Shown one piece after another: positions 34,205 through 41,566 of a DNA stretch of 42,662 nucleotides; position 1 is the first letter of the stretch; each line of letters opens with the position of its first letter. Below the pieces are notes generated by a model. The model worked only from the letters and a program-made list of their open reading frames with translations. It was not told the DNA's origin and did not search any database. The translations under genes were made by a program, and so were the position numbers. Origin of the DNA: Streptomyces sp. MBT65 (GTDB lineage: Bacteria; Actinomycetota; Actinomycetes; Streptomycetales; Streptomycetaceae); NCBI RefSeq assembly GCF_016612545.1, contig NZ_JAENRY010000036.1:1-42662 (forward strand). Direction: 5' to 3'.

Positions 34205-34615
34205 CGCCTTCGGTGGGTCCGTTGCTGTACGGAAGTGTGAGGGCGGCGTTTACGGCGTCGCGGTCTCGTTCTAGACCTCGAGCGAAGGCATGCAGGTGGG
34301 GCAGGTCGGCGCCGCGGACCTGGACGATCCAATGTGAGAGCGCGTCGGCATTGTCGGCGTGAGGTACAAGGAGCGGGGCGAAGTCCCTGATAGCTGCCGC
34401 CGGTTGGATCATCTCGGGGCAGGCGGCGGTGAGCTTGGCCAGGAGCCCGTGTTGCTCGGCCTTGAGGTTGTCGGGCCTGGTCAGCAGCATCCGGGCGAGC
34501 CGGCGCGGGGAGATCTGACTGCGGTCGGCGTCCGCGCGGCCTTGGTTGATGTGCTTGTGCAGGAGGTTCAGGCAGCCCGTGATGCTCAGGGCTTTGATCT
34601 CTTCGAATCGGCCGG
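34205..34615 (-). pseudogene. ISL3-family transposase fragment
   Basis: Minus-strand frame: FEEIKALSITGCLNLLHKHI, NQGRADADRSQISPRRLARM, LLTRPDNLKAEQHGLLAKL, ADLPHLHAFARGLERDRDAV, NAALTLPYSNGPTEGVN. This is the late part of the ISL3 DDE domain; the catalytic Glu of GPTEGVN survives, but sequence after it is cut. The left junction carries GGCCCTGTCTCACAG at 34187-34201, which may be an IS end. Confidence 0.82.
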
Positions 34616-34618
34616 ACC

Positions 34619-34835
34619 ATGCAGCCCGCGCCCGGCATCGAGGTCTCCTTCACATCGCGGTACTGCGACAACTCCCCCGGCGGCGGCGCGCGGCTGCTGA
34701 GCACCCTGACCGAACTGCCCTCCTCCGCCCTCTGCATCGGCGCCCTGTTCCTGCTGTACCGGCTGGTCCGCGCCGCCCGCCGGGACGACCCGTACACCGT
34801 CCGCACCGCGGGCCGCCTGCGCTTCCTGGGCTGGG
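34619..34835 (+). pseudogene. DUF2975-type membrane protein fragment
   Basis: Plus-strand frame: PAPGIEVSFTSRYCDNSPGG, LLSTLTELPSSALCIGALFL and LYRLVRAARRDDPYTVRTAG then RLRFLGW. The span followed by LVRAxRRxDPxTxRTxxRLRxLGW is characteristic of DUF2975 proteins, which usually sit before a small Xre regulator. It stops at GW, where the sequence turns into an MFS fragment on the other strand. Confidence 0.65.
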
Positions 34836-34990
34836 AGCGGGCCGCTTCGGCCTGTTCGGACGGCTTGGCAGCCGGTGCGGCCGGTGCGGGCAGAGGGCCG
34901 CCGCGCAGCAGGGCGGAGACGGCGGCGCCGAGGACGAGGAGGGCGGTGCACCACCAGAACACCCGGATGTCGCCGTGGATCGACGCCTGC
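34830..34990 (-). pseudogene. MFS transporter C-terminal fragment
   Basis: Minus-strand frame: SIHGDIRVFWWCTALLVLGA, AVSALLRGGPLPAP and AAKPSEQAEAA: a last membrane span with the short basic loop and the Pro/Ala-rich cytoplasmic tail usual for 14-span drug exporters. Enclosed by fragments on the plus strand on both sides. Confidence 0.5.
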
Positions 34991-35210
34991 AGGCCGAGCT
35001 CGGCGAGAAGCACGTACAGGTGTCGGCGATCGAGCCCGACACGACGCACAACGACCTGCACGACCACATCACCGACAAGGGCGTGCGGGAGCGGACGGCC
35101 GGTATCCACGACATCGTGCTGCACTCCGAGGACATCGCCGAGACCAACGTGTTCGTCGTCTCGCTGCCGGCGCGCGCCAATCTGCAACAGGCCCCTTCAC
35201 CCAATCCAGC
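34983..35210 (+). pseudogene. SDR oxidoreductase C-terminal fragment
   Basis: Plus-strand frame: RLQAELGEKHVQVSAIEPDT, HNDLHDHITDKGVRERTAGI and SEDIAETNVFVVSLPARANL then QQ. This fits the end of classical short-chain dehydrogenases (LRxELxxxxVxVxxIEPG...; EDIAExIxFVxxxPxRVNxQ). The Rossmann half with the active site is absent. Confidence 0.75.
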
Positions 35211-35480
35211 GTGCGGCCGCCGGGCCGATCCTGAAGAGATGACAGACCTCTTGCATCGCCAGAGGCAGACCTGAAGGGGAGCGGCCCGGTCCAGCTCGCC
35301 CGGATGCAGGGCCTTCCGCCATGGCGCGCGGTGGTGCGGCCGAGATCTACCAAAAACCGACCGAGCAGGACATGCAGTCGAGTCATCCTATGAATCTCCC
35401 CAACTCCCCTCTCAGTCCGCACCATTGACAGCATCGCTACCCCAATCAATCATCAGACATCCGAGGAATTGGAGCCGCTC

Positions 35481-37823
35481 ATGAGTACGTATCCGAGACG
35501 TCAGGTCCTGGGCGCCGCAGCCGGAGTCGCCGCAGCAGCAGCCCTTCCCCTCACTTCAGCCACCGTCGCACACGCCGCCGAACTCGGCGCCACCGCGCCC
35601 GGACCCTGGGTCCCCGTCCCAGAGCCGGTCCCCGTCCCGCTCGACGGCCTCTACGACAACGACGGCATCGACACCGCCTCCGCGCGCGGCGGCGACTTCG
35701 ACGGTTCGGGCTACACCTTCCCGGGTGAGGAACTCCCCACCGGCCGCGTCGAGGTCGACGGCATCCCCTTCCTCTTCCCCTCCTCGGCCGCAGGCGCCAA
35801 GAACAACGTCGTCGCGATGGGCCAGCGCGTCGAACTGCCCCAGGGCCGCTACCTGTCGGCCGCCTTCCTCACCTCGGGCAGCTACGGCAACGCCTCCGGC
35901 AACGCCACCGTCCACTACGCCGACGGCTCCACCACGACCGCAGTCCTCGGCGGCGCCGACTGGTACGCGGCAGGCGGCTCGCTCTCGGCCCCGTACCGCT
36001 ACCAGCCGGACGGCACCAAGGACCAGCACAGCGTGGGCATCGGCACCTCGGAGGTCTGGTTCGACCCTCAGCGCGAGGCAGTCGCCCTCACCCTCCCGGT
36101 CACCAACCCTGCCGAGGCGGGCAAGACCTCCCTGCACGTCTTCGCCCTCTCCCTCCAACCCGCCGCCCAGGGGAGGGCGTTGGCCCTGCGCGACGCCCAC
36201 TCCACGAACTCGCTGCTTGAGTCGTCCGGCGCGCAGAGCGTGGAGGCGACGGTCGTGAACGCCGGTACGATCGCGATCCTCGCGGGCGACGGAGTCTCCG
36301 TGCGTGTCAACGCCGAGGGTGCCCGTACGGTCGAGCCCGCCCGCGTCCGGCGTCTGGACCCCGGTGAGCAGGCCCGCGTCCGCGTCGGCATCCGCAGCGG
36401 TGCCGCGCCCGGCACGGTGCGGGACGGCACGGTGACCGTGACCGGCCGCGGATCCCAAGTGGCGGTTTCCCACGAGCAGTTGACCCTCGGTGTCGCCGAC
36501 TACCGGCCCACCGGGACGTCCCTGGCCGGGCATCAGGCGCCGTACTGGTTCCAGGGTGCCAAGTTCGGCATCTTCATCCACTGGGGTGTCTACTCGGTGC
36601 CCGCCTGGGCGCCGGTCGGCAAGCAGTACGCCGAGTGGTACTGGGACCAGATGCAGGACCCGAACAACCCGACGTACGCCTACCACCGGGACACCTACGG
36701 CGAGGACTTCGCGTACGACGACTTCATCCCGCGCTTCACCGCCGAGAAGTTCGATCCGCGGGCCTGGGTGGAACTGTTCCGGGACGCGGGCGCCCAGTAC
36801 CACGTGCTCACCTCGAAGCACCACGAGGGCTTCGCGCTGTGGGACACGAAGGTCTCCGACCGCAACGCGGTGAAGATGGGCCCGAAGAGGGACCTGGTCA
36901 AAGAACTCTTCGACGCCTCACGCCGTCACACGCCCGAACTCCACTGCGGGCTCTACTTCTCGATGCCGGAGTGGTTCAACCCCGACAACCCGTGGATGGG
37001 CCACGCCCCACGCAATCCGTACACCCTTCAGCCGGTGCCGTACACCGGATACTCCGCGGGCAAGGACTTCGTGACGGAGTATCAGGCCCCGCAGATGCTG
37101 GAACTGATCCACGGCTACGACCCCGAGCTCATCTGGTGCGACATCGGCGGTGCCAACGACAGCATCGATGTGCTGGCGGAGTACTTCAACCACGCCAAGA
37201 ACCGCCGCCGTCCGATCGACGTGACCGTCAACGACCGTTCGGGGATCGCCTTCCACGACTTCACCACGCCCGAGTACACGACGTACGAGAACACGGTCGT
37301 CGCCAAGTGGGAGTCCAGCCGCGGCCTCGACCCGTTCAGCTACGGCTACAACCGGGCGACCCCCGACGACGGTTACATGACGGCCGAAGAGGTCGTGCGC
37401 AACCTCGTCGACATCGTGTCGAAGAACGGCAACTTCCTTCTCGACATCGGCCCTCGGGCCGACGGCACGATCCCCGAGATCATGCAGACCCGGCTGCGCG
37501 AGACCGGCCGCTGGCTGCGCGTCAACGGCGAGGCGATCTACGACACGACGTACTGGTCGAGGATGGCCCAGCTCGGCGACGACCTTAGGTTCACGGTCCG
37601 CCCCGACGAGGCCTTCTACATCCACTCACTGGCCGAGCCCGGCGCGAAGCTCACCGTCGAAGCGCCGATCCCGATCCGCAGCGGCGACAAGGTGACCATG
37701 CTCGGCCACGACCGCCCCTTGACATGGACCCTCAGCAACGGGGCTCTGGTGATCGACGTCCCCGAGGCCGCACGCAAGGCGGGGCAGCACGCGTGGGTGT
37801 TCAAAGTGCACTGGCGTGCCTGA
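35481..37823 (+). CDS. Secreted GH29 alpha-L-fucosidase
   Basis: 780 aa with a twin-arginine signal (PRRQVLGAAAGVAAAAALPL, cleavage after AHA near 32). Residues 33-345 form a beta-rich N-terminal region. The GH29 barrel occupies about 350-690: AKFGIFIHWGVYSVPAW at 360-376, SKHHEGFALWD at 445-455, KRDLVKELFDASRRHTPELH, and ELIWCDIGG at 549-557, where D554 is the expected nucleophile. FLLDIGPRADGTIPE follows, then a C-terminal beta-sandwich. The family hydrolyses alpha-linked L-fucose with retention. Start ATG at 35481 after TTGGAGCCGCTC. A possible -35, TTGACA, lies at 35425-35430. Probably works with the GH106 and GH43 enzymes in this window on plant or microbial polysaccharide. Confidence 0.92.
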   Translation: MSTYPRRQVLGAAAGVAAAAALPLTSATVAHAAELGATAPGPWVPVPEPVPVPLDGLYDNDGIDTASARGGDFDGSGYTFPGEELPTGRVEVDGIPFLFPSSAAGAKNNVVAMGQRVELPQGRYLSAAFLTSGSYGNASGNATVHYADGSTTTAVLGGADWYAAGGSLSAPYRYQPDGTKDQHSVGIGTSEVWFDPQREAVALTLPVTNPAEAGKTSLHVFALSLQPAAQGRALALRDAHSTNSLLESSGAQSVEATVVNAGTIAILAGDGVSVRVNAEGARTVEPARVRRLDPGEQARVRVGIRSGAAPGTVRDGTVTVTGRGSQVAVSHEQLTLGVADYRPTGTSLAGHQAPYWFQGAKFGIFIHWGVYSVPAWAPVGKQYAEWYWDQMQDPNNPTYAYHRDTYGEDFAYDDFIPRFTAEKFDPRAWVELFRDAGAQYHVLTSKHHEGFALWDTKVSDRNAVKMGPKRDLVKELFDASRRHTPELHCGLYFSMPEWFNPDNPWMGHAPRNPYTLQPVPYTGYSAGKDFVTEYQAPQMLELIHGYDPELIWCDIGGANDSIDVLAEYFNHAKNRRRPIDVTVNDRSGIAFHDFTTPEYTTYENTVVAKWESSRGLDPFSYGYNRATPDDGYMTAEEVVRNLVDIVSKNGNFLLDIGPRADGTIPEIMQTRLRETGRWLRVNGEAIYDTTYWSRMAQLGDDLRFTVRPDEAFYIHSLAEPGAKLTVEAPIPIRSGDKVTMLGHDRPLTWTLSNGALVIDVPEAARKAGQHAWVFKVHWRA

Positions 37824-38090
37824 GACCCGACGGACACCCGAGCACGACCGGTGGTCGCGACGGCATGACGCCGTTCGCGACACCGGCGGGCACAGTTCCG
37901 ACAAGGCAGGGGCGTAGTTCGTCACGGAAACGCGGTCACACCGTGTGGCGTGCTCAGGGACAGTGGGTGGTGGACCTGGACCGGCCGACGATCCGAAACA
38001 GGTCGACGTGGTGGCCCATCAGGTCGACTCCCTCCGCCGGGGCGGTGACATTCCGCCTGCAGCCTGCGGGAGGGGGAGCCGCTACGGCTC
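37824..38090. other. Intergenic stretch without a gene
   Basis: 267 bp between the fucosidase and the amidohydrolase fragment; no family match on either strand. A short plus-strand patch (TVWRAQGQWVVDLDRPTI near 37940-37995) is protein-like but isolated. Confidence 0.35.
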
Positions 38091-38420
38091 CTGCAGGCCG
38101 AGCACGTCGACAAGGGCGAGCCGCCCAGCATCGTCACTGCCCGGTTCGGCAGTGAACGGGCCGATGCCCGGATGGCCAACGACTTCTCGCCGCCGTGATC
38201 GGCCAGCACCCCGACCGGTTCCGAGGCCTGGCCGCGGTCGCGCTGCAGGATCCGCTCCAGGCAGCCGCGGAGTTGCGCCCCGCCGTGACGGACCCGGCCT
38301 GTGCGACGCGCTGGTCAACGACCACGCACTGGGCCACTACCTGGACGAACCGCGGTACCTGCCATTCTGGGAGGCCCTGCAGGAGCTCGGGGTCCCGCTC
38401 TACCTCCACACGGCACCGTG
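38091..38420 (+). pseudogene. Amidohydrolase (aminocarboxymuconate-semialdehyde decarboxylase-like), broken
   Basis: Three successive frames give one protein: LQAEHVDKGEPPSIVTARFG and SERADARMANDF; then AVIGQHPDRFRGLAAVALQD and PLQAAAELR; then GLCDALVNDHALGHYLDEPR, YLPFWEALQELGVPLYLH. Single-base losses near 38190 and 38298 explain the shifts. This is the middle of the amidohydrolase_2 barrel; the metal-binding HxH start and the C-terminal His/Asp are missing. It ends against the stop of the SDR gene. Confidence 0.78.
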
Positions 38421-38428
38421 GGGTGGTG

Positions 38429-39100
38429 TCAGCGCAGGACGACCAGTGGCCGGTGGCGCTCGGTGTGGAGCCGCCACAGTTCCTGGGCCACCGCGTCCGG
38501 TTCGTGCCGGGCGCCGTGGCCGATGGGCCCGACGACCGTGACTTGCGCAGCGTGCACGCCCTGGTCCGCGAGCGCGTCGTGGAGCATCCGTACGTAGGAG
38601 GACTCGGCGGCGTAGGCGATTCCCGACACGGCGCAGTCGCGGTGCGGTTCGGCGGCGGCGCCGCCGGTGGTGAACAGCAGGGTGCCGTGTCCGCGGTGGC
38701 GCATGTCGGGCAGGACCGCGCGGACGGCCGCCGCGGCTGAGACGACGCTCGACGACAGGGCGCTCGCGACGTCCGACGGCTCGGTGTCGAGCACGGGCTT
38801 GATCCATGTAAGGCTCGGCCGGGGGCTGAACAGCACCGCCTGGATCGGGCCGAGCCGCTCGCGCAGCCCACCCAGCGCCGCTGCGAGCGCCTGCGCGTCG
38901 GTGACGTCGGCGGCCTCGGTCGCCGTCGTCACACCCTCGGAGATCAGGTCGTCAGCCACCGCCGCCAACCTTTCGGCGCCGCGAGCGATCAGCCCGACGG
39001 GATGCCTCTCGCGGCCGAACCGGCGGGCCGCCGCGGCACCAAGGCCCGGCCCGGCACCGATCACGACGAACGTACCCTTTCGCGCCCCAGCGTCACTCAT
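38429..39100 (-). CDS. Atypical SDR-type oxidoreductase without YxxxK
   Basis: 223 aa. Rossmann fold with GAGPGLG at 15-21 (for NAD(P)), GLIARGAERL, a conserved Asp in ATEAADVTDAQAL, and AVLFSPRP in place of the NNAG motif. TTGGAAA supplies a possible catalytic Ser/Thr, but the Tyr region reads IAYAAESSYVRML and lacks the lysine four residues after Tyr, so ordinary dehydrogenase chemistry is doubtful. Similar 'GAGPGLG' proteins without Lys are common in bacteria and poorly understood. The ATG overlaps the stop of the upstream SDR gene (ATGA), so both are translated together. The truncated amidohydrolase lies directly downstream. Confidence 0.78.
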   Translation of the reverse strand: MSDAGARKGTFVVIGAGPGLGAAAARRFGRERHPVGLIARGAERLAAVADDLISEGVTTATEAADVTDAQALAAALGGLRERLGPIQAVLFSPRPSLTWIKPVLDTEPSDVASALSSSVVSAAAAVRAVLPDMRHRGHGTLLFTTGGAAAEPHRDCAVSGIAYAAESSYVRMLHDALADQGVHAAQVTVVGPIGHGARHEPDAVAQELWRLHTERHRPLVVLR

Positions 39101-39939
39101 GCCTGCACCAGGTCTACGCTCGTGGTCAACGCCTCGTTGGCGTCGATTTCGCCGCGCACCCGGTCCAGGCGGGCGCGTGCCCCGGCGAGCGCGTCGGAGC
39201 CCAGCAGCAGCCGCAGGGGCGGTGCCTCGGTATCCACGATCGCGGCGATCGCTGCGGCGGCCCGTGCTGGGTCGCCGGGCTGGCGGCCGGACACGGCCAG
39301 TGTGGAGTCACGGCGCTTGCCGGCGGTCTGCTCGTAGTCGGCCAAGCGCGTCGGGGACTGCCGCATCGACGCCCCCGCCCACTGGGTGCGCAGGCCACCC
39401 GGCTCGACGATCGTCACCGCGATGCCCAGTGGCGCGAGTTCCGCGTGCATCGACTCCGACAGTCCCTCCAGGGCGAACTTCGTGGCGTGGTAGTAGCCGG
39501 TCGCGGCGAAGGCGGCCAGGCCGCCGAAGGACGAGACGTTGATGATCCGTCCCGAGCGACGGGCTCGCATGCCGGGCAGCACCGCCTTGAGGACGGTCAC
39601 CACGCCGTGCACGTTGGTCTCGTAAAGTGCGCGGACGGCCGCGTCCTCGCCTTCCTCGATAGCGGCCAGGTAGCCGTATCCGGCGTTGTTCACCAGGACG
39701 TCGACGCGTCCGAACGTCTCCTCGCACGCCTGCACGGCCGCGGCCACCGACGCTGGGTCGGTGACGTCCAACTCCAGGGCCAGCGCGCGGTCGCCGTACC
39801 TCTCGGTGAGGCCGGTCACGGTCGCGCGGTCGCGGGCGGTGACGGCGACCCGGTTACCCCGGTCCAGGGCGTACTCGGCCAGGGCCCGGCCCAGGCCGCT
39901 GGAGCATCCGGTGATCAGCCAGTGTGTTTCGTTCGACAT
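39097..39939 (-). CDS. Classical short-chain dehydrogenase/reductase
   Basis: 280 aa. All hallmarks of classical SDRs are present: TGCSSGLG at 10-17, DVT near 58-60, NNAG at 84-87, catalytic Ser at about 137 (NVSSFGG) and YHATK at 150-154. The EPGGLRTQWAG segment and the longer C-terminal part fit the group of 280-residue SDRs often called 'oxidoreductase' with NADPH preference (TARDR after the second strand). Substrate unknown. The start ATG at 39939 follows ATGGAGTC. First gene of a two-gene unit with the atypical SDR, divergent from an XRE/MmyB-type regulator that probably controls both. Confidence 0.9.
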   Translation of the reverse strand: MSNETHWLITGCSSGLGRALAEYALDRGNRVAVTARDRATVTGLTERYGDRALALELDVTDPASVAAAVQACEETFGRVDVLVNNAGYGYLAAIEEGEDAAVRALYETNVHGVVTVLKAVLPGMRARRSGRIINVSSFGGLAAFAATGYYHATKFALEGLSESMHAELAPLGIAVTIVEPGGLRTQWAGASMRQSPTRLADYEQTAGKRRDSTLAVSGRQPGDPARAAAAIAAIVDTEAPPLRLLLGSDALAGARARLDRVRGEIDANEALTTSVDLVQA

Positions 39940-39974
39940 GACTCCATGTCACCAGTGAGGGCGTGGACGTGCCA

Positions 39975-39990
39975 CACCCCCTTGAGGGTG
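39975..39990. promoter_or_regulatory. Inverted repeat in the SDR/regulator divergent promoter
   Basis: CACCCCCTTGAGGGTG: 5-bp arms CACCC/GGGTG with a 6-bp centre, in the 101-bp region between the two divergent starts. A likely operator of the adjacent regulator. Confidence 0.5.
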
Positions 39991-40040
39991 GCTCTCGGAG
40001 GGTCAGCCTCACCGAGTGACCAGCGGTAAGGTCGCTCTCG

Positions 40041-40847
40041 ATGGCACATGACGACAACCAGCTCGGCTCGTTCCTGCGCAGCCGCCGGGAAAAGATCGAC
40101 GCCGCCTCCGCCGGCGTCGTCGACAGCACGCGACGCCGGGTCACCGGCCTGCGCCGCGAGGAACTGGCGCTGCTCGCAGGGTTGAGCCCGTCCTACTACA
40201 CCCGGATCGAGCAGGGCCGTGACCGGCACCCGTCCCGCGAGATCCTCGAAGCCCTGGCCCGCGTGCTGCGGCTGGACGACACCGAGCGGACCTACCTGTG
40301 GTCGCTCGCGACACCACCACTGGCCCCGGCCGACACCCACGCCGGCCCCGACCACTCCGTGCGGCCGGGGGTGCTGCGCCTGCTGGAACGCTGGGCCGAC
40401 CTGCCCGCGTTCGTCGTCGCCCCCAACCGCGACGTGCTGGCCGCCACCGCGCTCGCCGCCCGCGTCAACCCGGCGTGGAACCCGGGGCACAACCTGATCG
40501 AGTTCACCTTCCTCGACCCGCGCGCGCCGGTGGTCTACCCCGACTGGGACGACATCAGCCGGCAAGCCGTCGCCGGCCTGCGCGCCACCTCAAGCGCATA
40601 TGGCGCGGAACTCGACCCTTTTCTCGCGAGCATGCGCGAACGCAGCGAGGCATTCCGGGCACTGTGGGACTCCCACGACGTATATGACCGCGTAGCAGGC
40701 GACAAACGGCTGCGCGTCGACGGCGTCGGCGTCCTCCGCCTCAACTTCGAGACCTTCACACTCGCCGGACCCAGGGGCCACGTGCTGTATGTGTACTTCC
40801 CCGAATCCGGCGGCAAAGACGACGAAGCACTGCGCGGACTCGCCTGA
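40041..40847 (+). CDS. XRE-type regulator with MmyB-like ligand-binding domain
   Basis: 268 aa. Helix-turn-helix in residues 10-75: LGSFLRSRREKIDAASAGVV, TGLRREELALLAGLSPSYYT (recognition helix) and RIEQGRDRHPSREILEALAR. A PAS-like MmyB domain follows (LLERWADLPAFVVAPNRDVL; NPGHNLIEFTFLDPRAPVVY; DWDDISRQAVAGLRATSS), ending LRLNFETFTLAGPRGHVLYV. Such proteins usually repress a divergent SDR gene in actinomycetes and are thought to sense a fatty-acid-like or redox ligand, mostly by inference. The start ATG at 40041 has AAGG about 12 nt upstream, a weak site. Intergenic inverted repeat at 39975-39990. Confidence 0.92.
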   Translation: MAHDDNQLGSFLRSRREKIDAASAGVVDSTRRRVTGLRREELALLAGLSPSYYTRIEQGRDRHPSREILEALARVLRLDDTERTYLWSLATPPLAPADTHAGPDHSVRPGVLRLLERWADLPAFVVAPNRDVLAATALAARVNPAWNPGHNLIEFTFLDPRAPVVYPDWDDISRQAVAGLRATSSAYGAELDPFLASMRERSEAFRALWDSHDVYDRVAGDKRLRVDGVGVLRLNFETFTLAGPRGHVLYVYFPESGGKDDEALRGLA

Positions 40848-41112
40848 CCGACACGGGCGGACCAGTCCGGTCACTGACGCGCCGCCCCAGCCCAAGGCAG
40901 GCCACCCCGAAGCGTCCCGTATTGCCGCCGACTGGTTGTTCTGTAACGCGGTGAGCCTTGCCGACGGAACGTGCCCTGACGGCGACGATCGCCGATCGCG
41001 CGGCCCCGGCAGAAGCCTTTCGAACCTCGTCGAACGACTTCTGTCCCCGGGCACGGCCGCATCCACCCGCCGACGGGCAACTGTCCCAGGTCGCGCGCCT
41101 GTTGAGGCGTGA
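40848..41112. other. Intergenic stretch without a gene
   Basis: 265 bp; the plus frame TATIADRAAPAEAFRTSSND near 40980-41040 is helix-like but isolated and without a start. Nothing else seen. Confidence 0.35.
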
Positions 41113-41295
41113 TCAGCCCACAGGACGGCATCGGTACGGCCCATGGACGTCGTTGACGTCGCCCGCCCCGAACTCGAGCGGGCCCTGATTCGTGCCCAGC
41201 CGGCAGGTGGCGCAGACGAGCTCCCACAGCGGATCGGGACGCCGGGCCACGCGGATGCTCTGTAAGTCGAGCGGCGTGAAGTGGATGTGGAGCAT
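41113..41295 (-). pseudogene. ArsR-type regulator, N-terminal fragment
   Basis: ATG at 41295 with AGAGGCCTGC upstream begins MLHIHFTPLDLQSIRVARRP and DPLWELVCATCRL, the typical opening of long actinomycete ArsR-family regulators. After LGTNQGPLEFG the family likeness stops and the frame ends at 41113. The winged helix is missing. Expressed at best as a 60-residue stump. Confidence 0.65.
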
Positions 41296-41566
41296 GCAGG
41301 CCTCTTTCGTGGTGGTGGGGGGAGGTTGGCCGAGGCGATGCGCGACAAGGGTCGAAGCGGTACGGGTCATCAATGGGGACGAGTGGCGAGCGCACTTTGG
41401 TTGGCTGCGTTGTCGCTGCCGGCAGACCCGACCCTGAAACCGACGACGGGGGAATCGGCATTGTCCTGCTCCGCAACCGCCGTGGCTGAAAATGTGTCTC
41501 TTAACGCGATGGTCCAGCCGCTCCAGGATTTGGTCCGGTACGGCGGCACGCGGTCTGGGGGATGAC
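41296..41566. other. Upstream region of the kinase gene
   Basis: 271 bp between the ArsR stump and the kinase. No gene; the kinase ribosome binding site GGGGGATGAC is at its right edge. No clear promoter boxes. Confidence 0.35.
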
